Source of the DNA: Ruminococcus sp.
GTDB lineage: Bacteria; Bacillota; Clostridia; Oscillospirales; Ruminococcaceae
Length of the DNA: 32,596 nucleotides
Assembly (NCBI GenBank): GCA_017525915.1
Contig: JAFXSC010000023.1
Location: 1 to 32,596 of the forward strand
Direction of reading: 5' to 3'
Positions 1-9,345 of the stretch are shown one piece after another. Every line of letters starts with the position of its first letter. Positions within the stretch are counted from its first letter, which is position 1. The position numbers and the translations under genes are program-made. The notes beneath the pieces were generated by a model, which was not told the DNA's origin, did no database searches, and saw only the letters and a program-made list of their open reading frames with translations.

Positions 1-466
1 CGCCGTCAATGGTAACGCCTTCGAGGTCTGTGTCGGTGGACTTTAGTGTGAACTCCGCCTTGTTCTCAGGTGCGAGAACTGCTGAACCGAATGCTTCCTT
101 GCTTATGCTTATTGTGGAGATATCGTCAGTCGCAACGATAGTCTTATTGTCCGTCGCCGAGATAGAGGAATTGCCGTCCGTTACTGTTGTGCTGGACTTG
201 ATAACGCCGTTCTCTATCTCGAACTTGAATGATGTAGTGACCTTTGTGAAGCCGTCCGGAGCGGCGATTTCGGTAAGCTCATACTTGCCGTCTTTCAGTC
301 CCTTTATTTCGGCATTGTTGCCGGTGAACGATACCTTGTCGGTCTTGCCGAGTGCCGTACCGCCGTCAATGGTAACGCCTTCGAGGTCTGTATCGGTGGA
401 CTTTAGTGTGAACTCCGCCTTGTTCTCAGGTGCGAGAACCGCTGAACCGAAAGCTTCCTTGCTTAT
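1..466 (-). repeat. 360-bp in-frame repeat of a Cna-B module
   Basis: Bases 1-106 and 361-466 differ at only three positions that I can see (near 32/392, 80/440 and 92/452). The offset is exactly 360 bp, or 120 codons. The rest of the unit is homologous but more diverged. The array continues off the left edge, so copy number cannot be read here. Confidence 0.85.
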
Positions 467-3400
467 TGTGATAGTGCTTATCGTGTCGAGTACCGTTATG
501 GTCTTGCCGTCTGCGGAGACCTTGTACTCTCCGTTTGTGGATGCGCTCACGAGAACCGCCTTGCCGTCAACGATAGTGAAATCAAAGCCGCTGACTACAA
601 GCTTGTTGTAGCCGACCGGAGCAACGGTCTCCTCCAGTGTGTAGACGCTGCCGTCCTTCAGACCGGATATCTGGGTGTCGTTGCCGGTAAAGGTATAAGC
701 ACGGTCGGAATCGAGGTCCGCTTCCGCAAGTTTCTTGCCTCCGACCGTCACGCCGATGAGCGAATCGTCCGAAGCCTTGGGAATGAGTCTGAACGTTGCA
801 GGATTTTCCAGACCGCCCGAGAGCTTGCTGATCTCCTTCTCGGAACCGTCGTCCGCGAGCTCCTTCTTGACGATGTTGAGTATCTGCTTGTCGTCCTTGA
901 TGAGAAGTCCGCCGTTGGTATCAACATCGACCGCACCGCCGATGATATCGCCGTCAGTCGTTGCCTTTACGCTGGTCTTATCGACCTTGCCGCCTGTTAC
1001 TCTGAATTCAAACTCGGAAATGGTGGTGTATCCGCCTGCGGGAGCATTTACCTCCCTCAGCACATATGTACCGTCCTCCAGTCCGGCAATATCAACTGCG
1101 CCGCCGGTGAAGCTGAGCTTCTTTCCGTCAGCCGAAATATCACCCTTCTTTGCAACATTTACATATGCAACTTCCGTCTCGTCATAGTTGACGCGGATAG
1201 TATACTCTGTTCCGTCGCTGAGCGTTACAACGTAAACGCCGTCGTAAAGTCCTTCGATCGTAAGTGTATCGCCTGCTGCTGTTCCGGAATAAGTATACCT
1301 GTTCACTGAGGAATCGACCTCAGCACCGTTTACCTTAACGTGTTTGAAGGTGTTGCCGCGGATGGTAAAGTCCTTCGCGCCCTTGAGCTGGATAACGACC
1401 TTCTTGTCGTTCTTGTCGTAGCCGTCGTTGTCGTCATCCACGGAGGTCACAACGTTTGCTGCTGTGTCATTCTTTCCTGTTACAGAGAGGCTTCCGAGCT
1501 TTCCGCCGTCTTTTCTGCGGAGTTCAAGGTCTGCGCCCTCTATGACGGTGCCGCCCATATCGGTCTTGCTGATCTTTATGGTCTGCGTCTCGTCCGATAC
1601 TGTTATCCTTTCATAGCTGTAACCGCTGTCCGCGCCGTCGGTAACTTCAAATCTTCCGGTCTCTGTATTCTTCGAGACTGTGAAGACCTTCGGCTGAGCC
1701 GTGAAGTAACCGGCAGGTGCTTCGAGCTCCTCGATGGTATATGTGCCCTCCGGGAGCATCGTGAAGATGACCGCCGAGCCTGTTGAATACCAGACGTATT
1801 CGTTCGCATCTGCCGAGATGCTCGGGATAAGTGTATCGTCAATGAGGTAGGCATCGCCGTTGTTGATGCCGAGACCGTTGCCTGCGAAGATCTGGTTGTC
1901 GTGGAGCTGAACGCCTGCAAAGCTTATCGCCTTGTTTTCCGCATCAACGCCTGTTATCCTCATCTTTGCGCCTGCAACCGGTGTATCGCCCTCTCCTGTC
2001 GGAGTGGTCTTTCTGACTGATACCGAGTATACCCTGTCGGTCGCCGTAACGGTTCCCGGTGAGGAAGCAACGTCAGTATCGGAAGAGTCAACGGTAACTG
2101 CACCGTTCTTTACTGTGAGGTTGGTTTTGAGTACCGGCTGGTAGCCTGCCGGAGCGGCTGTTTCCTCGAGGGTATACTTGCCGTCCGGGATACCGCTGAG
2201 GACAACGTCCTCGCTGCCGGTAGTCCATGTGATGAAGTCCGGAGAAGTAACAGCATCTATCGTGCCGCTTACTGCCGTAACTCCTGAGAGGTCATTGCCT
2301 GCTGTGTCGGGAGCTGTAAGTGTGAGTTTCATCTTTGCTCCCGCGAGAGGTGTATCGTCGGCAGTTGTGGAATAGCTGCTCTTGTCAACCGAGCTGAGCA
2401 CCTTTCTGTCACTGCGCTTTTTGAAGGTGATATTTGTGTTCCTGGTGTTTCCGAGCTGGATATTGAGACCGTCGCCCGGTGTTCTGAGATTGTCGCTTGT
2501 GCCCGTTATCTCTGTCTTCACGCCCGAAAGGGTTATCCTGATGTAGTCAACGCCGCCTTGATAGTCAATGTATACCTGCTGGATACTGTTGAAGTTCTTA
2601 TCAAGTGTCCATGTACCGCTGTTTGCGTCGCTGAACGTCTTGCCCTGATAATCAGCCCAGCTGCCGTTTACCGCAAGCTTTATCATCTTCGCGGTAACGC
2701 CGTCCGGGAGAGATACTGTTATCGTATCGGGAGTGCCGGTCCAGAACTTCGTGAAGCCCTGGAAATCGTTCTTCGGACCGTCAAACTGCTGCTCGCCGAG
2801 AACGGTCTTGCTTATCGTGACCTTGCCGCAGGACGAAGCCTTGCCGCCTTCAACCTTGAAATACTGGGGTGAAGCGGGAGCTTCAAATCCCGGAGGCGGC
2901 TCTGTTTCCTTCAGGTAATAGTAACCGTCAACGAGCTTGCCGCTCTTTGCGTAATTATCCGGAAGTCCCTTTGCCTTGAGGTCAACTACCGTAACTTCGC
3001 CTTCCGTGCCGCTGAAAATGTCCTCAACAAGAAGAACATCGCCTTCGCAGGAATAGAGGTCGACCTTTGCGCCGGAAACCGGCTCGCTTGTGTCCATATC
3101 CGTGCCGTTCTGGGCATATTTGCCTATCATCATGCCCTGATACTCATTGACAACGGTTATGAGCCTTACGTCAACGGGTTCGTCCCAGTTGACTGTGGTA
3201 GCTGTTGCGTACTTGCCTGTCTGGAATTTGCCGTCGCTCGTCAGCCTGAAATATATCGACTGGTCGAGCTTCTTGTAGCCGTCCGGAGCGACTGTTTCCT
3301 TTATCTTATAATAAGGATAGCCGTCCGCACCTGCTGTGTCTATCTGGTCATCGCCGGCGCCTGTGAGGATCGCATAGACCGTGTCGCCTTTGAGCTTGCC

Positions 3401-5530
3401 CTTTTCTTCCTCACGCCTTCCGCCTCCGGGACCGGGGCCTGTTCTTGGAGTGTACTTGTAGAGCGTGAACTCCGCACCCTCCAGAGGTCTGCCGGAAGTG
3501 TCCACCTTCCTGATCGTAACAGCCTGCTGGTCGGTGAACACGAAGGGGGCGTCACTGTTGAAATCGCATACAGCGATGAGAGTATCGCCGTCGACAGAAG
3601 GTATATACCAGCCCTTTGAGGCATCGACCTCAGTAAGGCTGAACCTTGAAGCATCGGCGAGAGCGTTTGTAGCCACGTTTTTGACGGAGGTGATGTTTCC
3701 GCCGGAGCCGCTTATTCTGTATCTGTCCGCGCCGTCGGTGTAGATGTTGTTGTACACATCGAGCGGAGCGCAGGAATAAGTATCGACTGCCGTTCCGAAA
3801 TCACTGCCGGAATAGAGTATAAGCGAAACATTCTCCCTGTATTCCTTCTTTTCGAGCTTCTTCTCCTCGGAGGGAACTATCTCGATGTAATACTTTGTAT
3901 CGTCGAGCGCATAGCCGTCGGGAGCTTCTATCTCCCTTACCTCGTACTTGCCTGCATCAAGAGCAGCTGCCTGTACCCGTGTGCCGTCGGACTCAGCTGT
4001 GAAAGCCGGCAAAGCTGCGACCGTGCCGTCGTCTTCGACCGGGAAGAAGCCTATCGTTGCACCTGCGAGAGGAGTTGTTGAGATAGCCTCTACCTTGGAA
4101 AAGCTTGCCTCATAGCCGGTCGTAAGCCCTGCTATGCTGATAGGACCCGTGAAGGAACGGTGACCTATCTCGGAATAGCCCTCAAATGCCTTTGCAATGA
4201 TAGCGCCCGAAACGTGCGGATTATCGCCGCTGACATCGCCGTCTATCTCGTTCTTCGCATACCTCAGGAATTTGAGGTCGGTAACGAGAGCGTCCGGAGC
4301 AAGTATAGAACCCTGTCCGCTGCTGTCGATGATTACCCTTGAAGCATTGGGGTAGTTGAAAAGCAGCGAGCTTACGCCGAATTCGTTGTTTTCAAGCGAA
4401 GCGTTATCGAGTTCATAGCCGCCCTCGGTCATGATAAGGCCGGAGGAATCAGCTCTTGAAAGCGAGATGTTCTTTGCAACAGTCTCGCCCTTGCCGCGTA
4501 TCGAGGTATACCTCTGATACCAGCCGCCGCTGTTTGCCTGATGGCCGTAGTGGACATCGCCGGACGAGCTGTCGTTCACAACGATGTAGGAGTATTCCCA
4601 CGTTGTGGGATTTCCCCAGATATCCACTGATGTCCTCGGTTCAGAGAGCCTCGGGATATCCTCGAATCTCACCACCGTCGCATTGCGGAACATATCGCGC
4701 TCAGCAGCGGTGAGCTTGTCGAGATTGAGATATACGCACTCCGCAGTGTCCTTCGTGCCGGTATACTTCACGGTAACTATCGTGGTACCGGGCTTTTCGG
4801 TGCTTTCCACCGAGGATACGGAGAATTCGTTCGGCCGCTTGGCAATAGCCGCGCTCCTTGCGCGAAGGATATCGAACTGATCCGAAAAGTTTATCAGTCC
4901 CGGGGAAGCGGCGTAGAAATGCTCTGTCTTATCCGAATACAGCTCGGAGATATACTCCGACGCTGTTTTGCCGTCAACCGTCTGACCCTTGTCGAATACG
5001 ATGCTCTTCTGATCGGCACCCCATCCCATCCCCTTAAGGGCAGCCTCTCCGTAGTCTCCTGTTTTAGTCTCCGCACCCCATACAACACGCGCATAATCAG
5101 TGTACGGGAGGAAGTCGGTAAGATTTACTCCGCTGCGGTAGTCGCCGTTGCCGACCTCATATGAGCCCCAGCCGGTCTTCGTTTCAAAATGGCTGCCGAC
5201 AGCCATTCTGCCTTCGGCATCGCATTCATACGGTACGAAGTAATCGCTTACGAATACCGCAAACTGAGAAGCGACCGCAAGGAGGTACCCGGAGTTGTAG
5301 TTGTCCACGGTCGCATCGAAGTCGCCCGGAACAATGAGCTCGTTGGAATCCTTCGGCTTGCCGAACAGCAGGGTTATGTCGTCGGAAGCCGTACCGCTCC
5401 CGATATTCTCGACATCGGAAGCCCTTGCCAGGAGATCATCGCCGAGCTGCAGGCCCGAGGGCAGTACCGCCGCAGCCGCCATAGCAGCCGAGGTCAGACA
5501 GCTCAGCAGCCGTTTTCCAATTCCTGTCAT
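1..5530 (-). CDS. Giant secreted surface protein: choice-of-anchor A domain plus Cna-B/SpaA repeats (3' end off window)
   Basis: The frame is open from an ATG at 5530 to the left edge, giving at least 1843 residues; the C-terminus and any LPXTG sorting signal lie outside the window. An AAGGAAAGGA ribosome site precedes the ATG. Residues 1-35 form a signal peptide (basic start, then an Ala-rich core). Residues about 60-460 look like a choice-of-anchor A domain, with the stretches AEGRMAVGSHFE and GSILAPDALV typical of that fold. About nine Cna-B/SpaA (prealbumin-like) modules follow from residue about 470. Each has a Lys-containing first strand (for example TISISKEAFG) and an E-box of the LxExxAPxGY type (for example ELTEIAAPDGF), as in domains stabilised by Lys-Asn/Asp isopeptide bonds. 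A Gly/Pro/Arg-rich insert (GPGPGGGRR) lies near residue 700. The likely role is a wall-anchored adhesin or pilin-like stalk; the ligand is unknown. Confidence 0.88.
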   Translation of the reverse strand, partial: MTGIGKRLLSCLTSAAMAAAAVLPSGLQLGDDLLARASDVENIGSGTASDDITLLFGKPKDSNELIVPGDFDATVDNYNSGYLLAVASQFAVFVSDYFVPYECDAEGRMAVGSHFETKTGWGSYEVGNGDYRSGVNLTDFLPYTDYARVVWGAETKTGDYGEAALKGMGWGADQKSIVFDKGQTVDGKTASEYISELYSDKTEHFYAASPGLINFSDQFDILRARSAAIAKRPNEFSVSSVESTEKPGTTIVTVKYTGTKDTAECVYLNLDKLTAAERDMFRNATVVRFEDIPRLSEPRTSVDIWGNPTTWEYSYIVVNDSSSGDVHYGHQANSGGWYQRYTSIRGKGETVAKNISLSRADSSGLIMTEGGYELDNASLENNEFGVSSLLFNYPNASRVIIDSSGQGSILAPDALVTDLKFLRYAKNEIDGDVSGDNPHVSGAIIAKAFEGYSEIGHRSFTGPISIAGLTTGYEASFSKVEAISTTPLAGATIGFFPVEDDGTVAALPAFTAESDGTRVQAAALDAGKYEVREIEAPDGYALDDTKYYIEIVPSEEKKLEKKEYRENVSLILYSGSDFGTAVDTYSCAPLDVYNNIYTDGADRYRISGSGGNITSVKNVATNALADASRFSLTEVDASKGWYIPSVDGDTLIAVCDFNSDAPFVFTDQQAVTIRKVDTSGRPLEGAEFTLYKYTPRTGPGPGGGRREEEKGKLKGDTVYAILTGAGDDQIDTAGADGYPYYKIKETVAPDGYKKLDQSIYFRLTSDGKFQTGKYATATTVNWDEPVDVRLITVVNEYQGMMIGKYAQNGTDMDTSEPVSGAKVDLYSCEGDVLLVEDIFSGTEGEVTVVDLKAKGLPDNYAKSGKLVDGYYYLKETEPPPGFEAPASPQYFKVEGGKASSCGKVTISKTVLGEQQFDGPKNDFQGFTKFWTGTPDTITVSLPDGVTAKMIKLAVNGSWADYQGKTFSDANSGTWTLDKNFNSIQQVYIDYQGGVDYIRITLSGVKTEITGTSDNLRTPGDGLNIQLGNTRNTNITFKKRSDRKVLSSVDKSSYSTTADDTPLAGAKMKLTLTAPDTAGNDLSGVTAVSGTIDAVTSPDFITWTTGSEDVVLSGIPDGKYTLEETAAPAGYQPVLKTNLTVKNGAVTVDSSDTDVASSPGTVTATDRVYSVSVRKTTPTGEGDTPVAGAKMRITGVDAENKAISFAGVQLHDNQIFAGNGLGINNGDAYLIDDTLIPSISADANEYVWYSTGSAVIFTMLPEGTYTIEELEAPAGYFTAQPKVFTVSKNTETGRFEVTDGADSGYSYERITVSDETQTIKISKTDMGGTVIEGADLELRRKDGGKLGSLSVTGKNDTAANVVTSVDDDNDGYDKNDKKVVIQLKGAKDFTIRGNTFKHVKVNGAEVDSSVNRYTYSGTAAGDTLTIEGLYDGVYVVTLSDGTEYTIRVNYDETEVAYVNVAKKGDISADGKKLSFTGGAVDIAGLEDGTYVLREVNAPAGGYTTISEFEFRVTGGKVDKTSVKATTDGDIIGGAVDVDTNGGLLIKDDKQILNIVKKELADDGSEKEISKLSGGLENPATFRLIPKASDDSLIGVTVGGKKLAEADLDSDRAYTFTGNDTQISGLKDGSVYTLEETVAPVGYNKLVVSGFDFTIVDGKAVLVSASTNGEYKVSADGKTITVLDTISTITISKEAFGSAVLAPENKAEFTLKSTDTDLEGVTIDGGTALGKTDKVSFTGNNAEIKGLKDGKYELTEIAAPDGFTKVTTSFKFEIENGVIKSSTTVTDGNSSISATDNKTIVATDDISTISISKEAFGSAVLAPENKAEFTLKSTDTDLEGVTIDG

Positions 5531-5642
5531 CTTACACCAGTCCTTTCCTTAATAGTATTATAGATCCCCAATAGTATCGTACTCCTCTGCCGCTTGTGCG
5601 CGGTGCTGAGAGATAATATCGGTATAAAAATTCTATATATTA

Positions 5643-5671
5643 ATTATACCACAGAGGCGCAAATAATTCAA
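5643..5671 (-). promoter_or_regulatory. Promoter of the giant surface protein gene
   Basis: Read on the minus strand: -35 TTGAAT (5671-5666), 17-bp spacer, -10 TATAAT (5648-5643), with a TG just upstream of the -10. It predicts a 5' leader of about 100 nt before the ATG at 5530. The leader is AT-rich and I see no recognisable riboswitch in it. Confidence 0.7.
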
Positions 5672-5837
5672 CAATAATTTAAACGCAACGTATAGAAAAA
5701 TCAGCGGCAAAAATAGGCATTTTATACAACAATGCAACTGATATTACCTATATACGGTGTATTAAGCATATGTTATAACTTATAAGCAATTTGTTAATAT
5801 ACAATCTGTATATTTTGCGTTATCTATTACCGGATAT
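5672..5837. other. AT-rich intergenic region with a TATACA/TGTATA palindrome
   Basis: No gene is seen between the surface-protein promoter and the exporter terminator. It contains a perfect 8-bp inverted repeat, AATATACA-N3-TGTATATT, at 5796-5814. This could be a regulator-binding site for the surface protein gene, but it lies about 125 bp upstream of the -35 and may be chance in AT-rich DNA. Confidence 0.35.
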
Positions 5838-5866
5838 AAAAAGGCAGGACGTTCGTCCGCCCTGCC
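5838..5866 (-). terminator. Rho-independent terminator of the ABC exporter operon
   Basis: On the minus strand, GGCAGGGCG (5866-5858) pairs with CGTCCTGCC (5851-5843) with one G-U pair and is followed by five T. It starts 12 nt after the stop of the last exporter gene. Confidence 0.8.
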
Positions 5867-5877
5867 TGTGATGCTGT

Positions 5878-7047
5878 TTATGCCTTTGCTGCTGTCATTT
5901 TGTGTGCGCCGCTGTATCTCACCCTGCGGATAAGCACCGTTACAAGCACCAGTGTCACCGCGTATGCAGCCTCGATGAGGAGACAGGCCATTGCCTTGCC
6001 GGTGGAGTAGAGCCTGTCGCCGCAGAGCATCTCGTTGAGGCGGACGTACCAGTATGCCGGGAGGAACCTTCCGACCGCGTTCACGCTGTCGCCGAGCATC
6101 GACTGCGGTACGAATATGCCGCAGAGGAAGCTCATTCCGAGACCGAGTATCTGCACGATGAGCGTGAGTATCTTCTGCGAGTCGATAACGCTTGCCACGA
6201 GGACTGCCAGAGCTGTCGTGATGAGTGCGAACAGTCCGCTGTTCAGGAGGGCTGTCCACGCTTTTCCGCGGAAAATTCCGCCGTACATATACACACCTGC
6301 TCCGATGAATATGAGCCATACCGCAAGCACGAATACTGCGCCGCCTGCGAAAATCTGCATGGTGTAGGAGTTGGCGTCAACGCTTGAGCAGTTCGTGCGG
6401 AAGCGGATATCCTTGCGGTTCATTATCATGAGAACGGGACAGAGCGCGCTGAGTATCGCGGAGATGAAGATGTAGGGCAGATACCTGTAATACGCTGCAA
6501 ACATGGGAGTGAAGTCCTTGTTGTCATCGCCGAATTTCTCGATCGTCACATCAGTCTCAACGAGGATATCCTCGCCGGCACAGTCCATAGCCTTATCGAG
6601 TGACATACCTGCGGCTGTGTAGACGTTCACGGCTGTAACATAGTCGTCAAGGCACTGCTCAACGATGACCTTTGCGTAGCTGTCGTGCATCTTATACGAT
6701 GTGAAAAGTCCGTCCGTTTCGCCGGCAGCGAGCTTTTCGCTCCAGCCCCTGTTTATCACGAAGGCATAGTCTATCTGCTCATAGTAGAGCATATCGGTAA
6801 TGATGTCGCGGTCGTTTCTGATGTCAACTATCTCGAACTTCTCGCCGAGCATCTCCACGAACTTCCGGCTCTCAGGGGAATCGTCCTCGTCGAACACCGA
6901 GACCTTCTTTGCGTCCAGAGCGAAGATCGTGACTTCCGCCTTGCCGTCGGATATCATGAGTGCGAGCAGCAGGAATACTCCGATAAATACTATCGCCGTA
7001 AAGCTGTTCCTTTTCAGCACCTTGAAAAAAGCCTTAAAGACTTGCAT
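5878..7047 (-). CDS. ABC-2 type exporter permease, second subunit
   Basis: This 389-residue membrane protein has one N-terminal membrane helix (about residues 15-35), a large extracytoplasmic domain (about 40-190), then a cluster of about five helices to the C-terminus. That topology is typical of ABC2_membrane_3 (YhgE/Pip-like) permeases. It should form the transmembrane pore together with the permease encoded just upstream and the ATPase at 8166-9116. The start codon lies within the 3' end of the preceding permease gene (14-nt overlap), and an AGGAGG site precedes it, indicating translational coupling. The substrate cannot be read from sequence; drugs, antimicrobial peptides or lipids are usual for the family. 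A terminator follows immediately. Confidence 0.85.
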   Translation of the reverse strand: MQVFKAFFKVLKRNSFTAIVFIGVFLLLALMISDGKAEVTIFALDAKKVSVFDEDDSPESRKFVEMLGEKFEIVDIRNDRDIITDMLYYEQIDYAFVINRGWSEKLAAGETDGLFTSYKMHDSYAKVIVEQCLDDYVTAVNVYTAAGMSLDKAMDCAGEDILVETDVTIEKFGDDNKDFTPMFAAYYRYLPYIFISAILSALCPVLMIMNRKDIRFRTNCSSVDANSYTMQIFAGGAVFVLAVWLIFIGAGVYMYGGIFRGKAWTALLNSGLFALITTALAVLVASVIDSQKILTLIVQILGLGMSFLCGIFVPQSMLGDSVNAVGRFLPAYWYVRLNEMLCGDRLYSTGKAMACLLIEAAYAVTLVLVTVLIRRVRYSGAHKMTAAKA

Positions 7048-8164
7048 ATTTCTTCCTCCTTGTGAAGACGAAGCCCAGCAGTGCGAAGAACACTGTGAAC
7101 GCCGCCATGGTCAGTACCTTTTCACTGTAACGGCTGTAATCGCTGTAAATGTTGAGGCAGTAGAAGCTGTCGGAGATGACTGCCGCAGGGTTTATCCTGT
7201 TGAACCACGGTATATGCTGCTCGATGTTCATTTTCATATTCTCGACCATAAGTCCGCTGAAGAAGCAGAGTAAAAGCGAGAATGCGACCGTGAGTGATTC
7301 CTTTGCCTTCTGGCTGAGGAAGCTTATCGAGCCTATCAGGAAGCCCATGGATACGCCGACCGTTCCGCCGAGAGCTGATGTGAGGTATATCAGCGGCAGA
7401 CTGCTTCCGAAGTCCACCCTGAGAATGAATCTGAGGTAGGTTACGCTGAGCACCATGCAGACCGTCTGTATGATGTAGGCTGCGGTGAGCGCCGAGCATA
7501 TGCTGACGAGCTTAGGTGAAGGCGAGCAGGACTTTCTTGCGCCGAGTGCCGAGATATTTGCCTGATTGATCTCAGTGATGTGCAGTCCGTTCATTATGCC
7601 GAACATCGCCACCATTGCGAGAAGGTTGTAGAAATACTGCACCATATAGTCAGGATTGCCGTCCGTGAGCGGCTCCTCATTGACTGCCGATACCTTTTCG
7701 GATATCAGAGCGGCAGCCTTCATCGCTGCGGCAGGGTCCTGCGCGGCAGCTCTTTCTATCATGCGGATGCGGAGGTTGTATTCCTCAACGAAGGATTTCA
7801 GTACAGCCTGCTCAATATCGCTGTAACCTACCGAGAGCGTGAGCTCATCGCCTGTGAAGATTATGCCTTTGACCTCTTCCTTTTTGAGAAGTTCAAGAGC
7901 CTCCTCCCTGTCAGCGTAGGTGACGTTCAGGAGCGGCTCGTCTGAAGCAGCCATGCCGTCCGCAACTGCACGGAAGGCTTTGTCTCCGGCTTCGTCAACA
8001 ACTGCAACGTCAACTGTTGAGAACTTTGTGGTCTCCTCGTAAATGCTGTCGAATGCGAACTTGAAGAACGCGCCGAGTGCCAGCGGGAAAACCATGAGCC
8101 ATATTATAAGATCCTTTGTCCTGAGTGAAGTTTTCAGGTCGTAGAACAGATTGTGCAGGAACAT
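7034..8164 (-). CDS. ABC-2 type exporter permease, first subunit
   Basis: This 376-residue protein has the same architecture as its downstream neighbour: an N-terminal helix (residues about 18-40), an extracytoplasmic domain, then five or so C-terminal helices ending in a basic tail (RRKKYASL). The two permeases are diverged paralogues and probably form a heterodimer. The ATG sits 1 nt beyond the stop codon of the ATPase gene; its AGGAGG site lies inside the 3' end of that gene. Family assignment is firm, substrate is unknown. Confidence 0.85.
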   Translation of the reverse strand: MFLHNLFYDLKTSLRTKDLIIWLMVFPLALGAFFKFAFDSIYEETTKFSTVDVAVVDEAGDKAFRAVADGMAASDEPLLNVTYADREEALELLKKEEVKGIIFTGDELTLSVGYSDIEQAVLKSFVEEYNLRIRMIERAAAQDPAAAMKAAALISEKVSAVNEEPLTDGNPDYMVQYFYNLLAMVAMFGIMNGLHITEINQANISALGARKSCSPSPKLVSICSALTAAYIIQTVCMVLSVTYLRFILRVDFGSSLPLIYLTSALGGTVGVSMGFLIGSISFLSQKAKESLTVAFSLLLCFFSGLMVENMKMNIEQHIPWFNRINPAAVISDSFYCLNIYSDYSRYSEKVLTMAAFTVFFALLGFVFTRRKKYASL

Positions 8165-8165
8165 A

Positions 8166-9116
8166 TTACTCCTCCTTGTCTCTGAGAGCCTTTCCGGTTA
8201 TTTCGAGGAACACGTCATTGAGCGTGGGAAGCTCGGAGAATACTCTTCCGAAGCTGATGTCGTTCTCCTGTAAAACGCCGAGAACGCGGATAAGATTGTG
8301 CTTGCCGCCGGAGCAGTATACCGTGAGCTTCTGTCCGTCGTATTCCGTATCGTAAACATGGGGGAGAGCGGCAGCCTTTGCGCGTATCTCATCGGAGAGC
8401 CCTGCGACCTCAATGATTATCGTCTCGGTATTCTTTATCATGCGCTTGAGCTCGTCCTTGGTGCCCTCAGCTATCTTTCTGCCCTTGTCCATGATGGCGA
8501 TGCGGCTGCATATCTGCTCGACCTCCTCCATGTAGTGGGAGGTGTAGATTATCGTAGCACCGTTCCGGTTGAGCTCCTGAATGCCTTCGAGTATCCTGTT
8601 GCGGCTCTGGGGGTCAACGGCAACGGTCGGCTCGTCGAGGATTATGAGCTTTGGCTTGTGGGCGATGCCGCAGGCTATGTTCAGCCTTCTGAGAAGACCG
8701 CCGGAGAGCTTCTTCGGATAGAACTTTGTGAAATCCTCCAGTCCGACGAACTTTATCGCGTCTTCAACGTACTTTCTGCGCTCAGCCTTGTCGGTGATGT
8801 AGAGACCGCAGAAGTAGTCGATGTTCTCGTAGACCGTGAGCTCGTCAAACACCGCGACGTTCTGCATTATCACGCCTATGTTCTTCTTTATGTCGTAGGC
8901 TGTGGGAGACATCGGCTTCCCGAATATCTCGATCGTGCCCTTGTCGAAGGCGAGGAGCGAGAGCAGGCAGTTTATCGTTGTGGTCTTGCCGGAGCCGTTG
9001 GGTCCGAGAAGTCCGAATACCTCGCCCTGCTTTATCTCAAGGCTGAAATGGTCGAGGGCGATGAGCTCGCCGTAACGCTTTACGAGATTGTCTATTTTTA
9101 CTACCGTATTTTCCAT
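8166..9116 (-). CDS. ABC transporter ATP-binding protein (exporter type)
   Basis: A 316-residue ATPase of the ABC-2 exporter class (CcmA/DrrA-like). Visible motifs are Walker A GPNGSGKTT (residues 38-46), signature LSGGL (137-141), Walker B LIILDEP with the catalytic Glu at 162, and the H-loop His at 194 (TSHYMEE). The C-terminal 90 residues form the usual accessory domain of this class. It is the first gene of the three-gene operon, preceded by an AAAGGAG site. The promoter carries a good -10 but a poor -35, with a palindrome upstream, so expression is probably activator dependent (inference). Confidence 0.92.
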   Translation of the reverse strand: MENTVVKIDNLVKRYGELIALDHFSLEIKQGEVFGLLGPNGSGKTTTINCLLSLLAFDKGTIEIFGKPMSPTAYDIKKNIGVIMQNVAVFDELTVYENIDYFCGLYITDKAERRKYVEDAIKFVGLEDFTKFYPKKLSGGLLRRLNIACGIAHKPKLIILDEPTVAVDPQSRNRILEGIQELNRNGATIIYTSHYMEEVEQICSRIAIMDKGRKIAEGTKDELKRMIKNTETIIIEVAGLSDEIRAKAAALPHVYDTEYDGQKLTVYCSGGKHNLIRVLGVLQENDISFGRVFSELPTLNDVFLEITGKALRDKEE

Positions 9117-9145
9117 AGTGATTCTCCTTTCGGGTTTCTGTATAT

Positions 9146-9174
9146 ATTATAGCGCATATTTCTGTCACACGGTA
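9146..9174 (-). promoter_or_regulatory. Probable activator-dependent promoter of the ABC exporter operon
   Basis: A consensus -10 TATAAT is at 9151-9146 on the minus strand. The hexamer 17 bp upstream (9174-9169, TACCGT) is a poor -35. This combination is typical of promoters that need an activator bound just upstream. Confidence 0.5.
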
Positions 9175-9196
9175 GTGTCGCCGGTCAGAACCTGAT

Positions 9197-9210
9197 ATGA
9201 CAAATGTCAT
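9197..9210. promoter_or_regulatory. Palindromic operator candidate ATGACA-AA-TGTCAT
   Basis: A perfect 14-bp palindrome sits about 64 bp upstream of the expected transcription start of the ABC operon, a usual position for a NarL/DesR-type dimeric activator. Shorter inverted matches extend outward (GATA...TATC and GAACC...GGTTC, about 9188-9231). The window encodes one response regulator of this family at 23114-23749; linking the two is inference. Confidence 0.5.
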
Positions 9211-9277
9211 TTAGTTATCAGTGCCTGGTTCAGAGCTTAGTGCAGGGGCAGATATTATCCGTCCGGCAGTAAAGAAT

Positions 9278-9306
9278 AAAAAAAGTGCCCGGCAAACGCC
9301 GGACAC
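9278..9306 (-). terminator. Rho-independent terminator after the Thr-rich protein gene
   Basis: On the minus strand, GTGTCCGGC (9306-9298) and GCCGGGCAC (9293-9285) form a 9-bp stem with one G-U pair, followed by seven T. It lies about 40 nt after the stop codon of the sigma-factor operon. Confidence 0.85.
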
Positions 9307-9345
9307 AATAATTATGAAATGGGTCTGATTACGCATTAAAGCCTG

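Noticed and set aside
8298-9152. 284-codon open frame on the plus strand
   Set aside because: Shadow of the ABC ATPase gene, which has all nucleotide-binding motifs.
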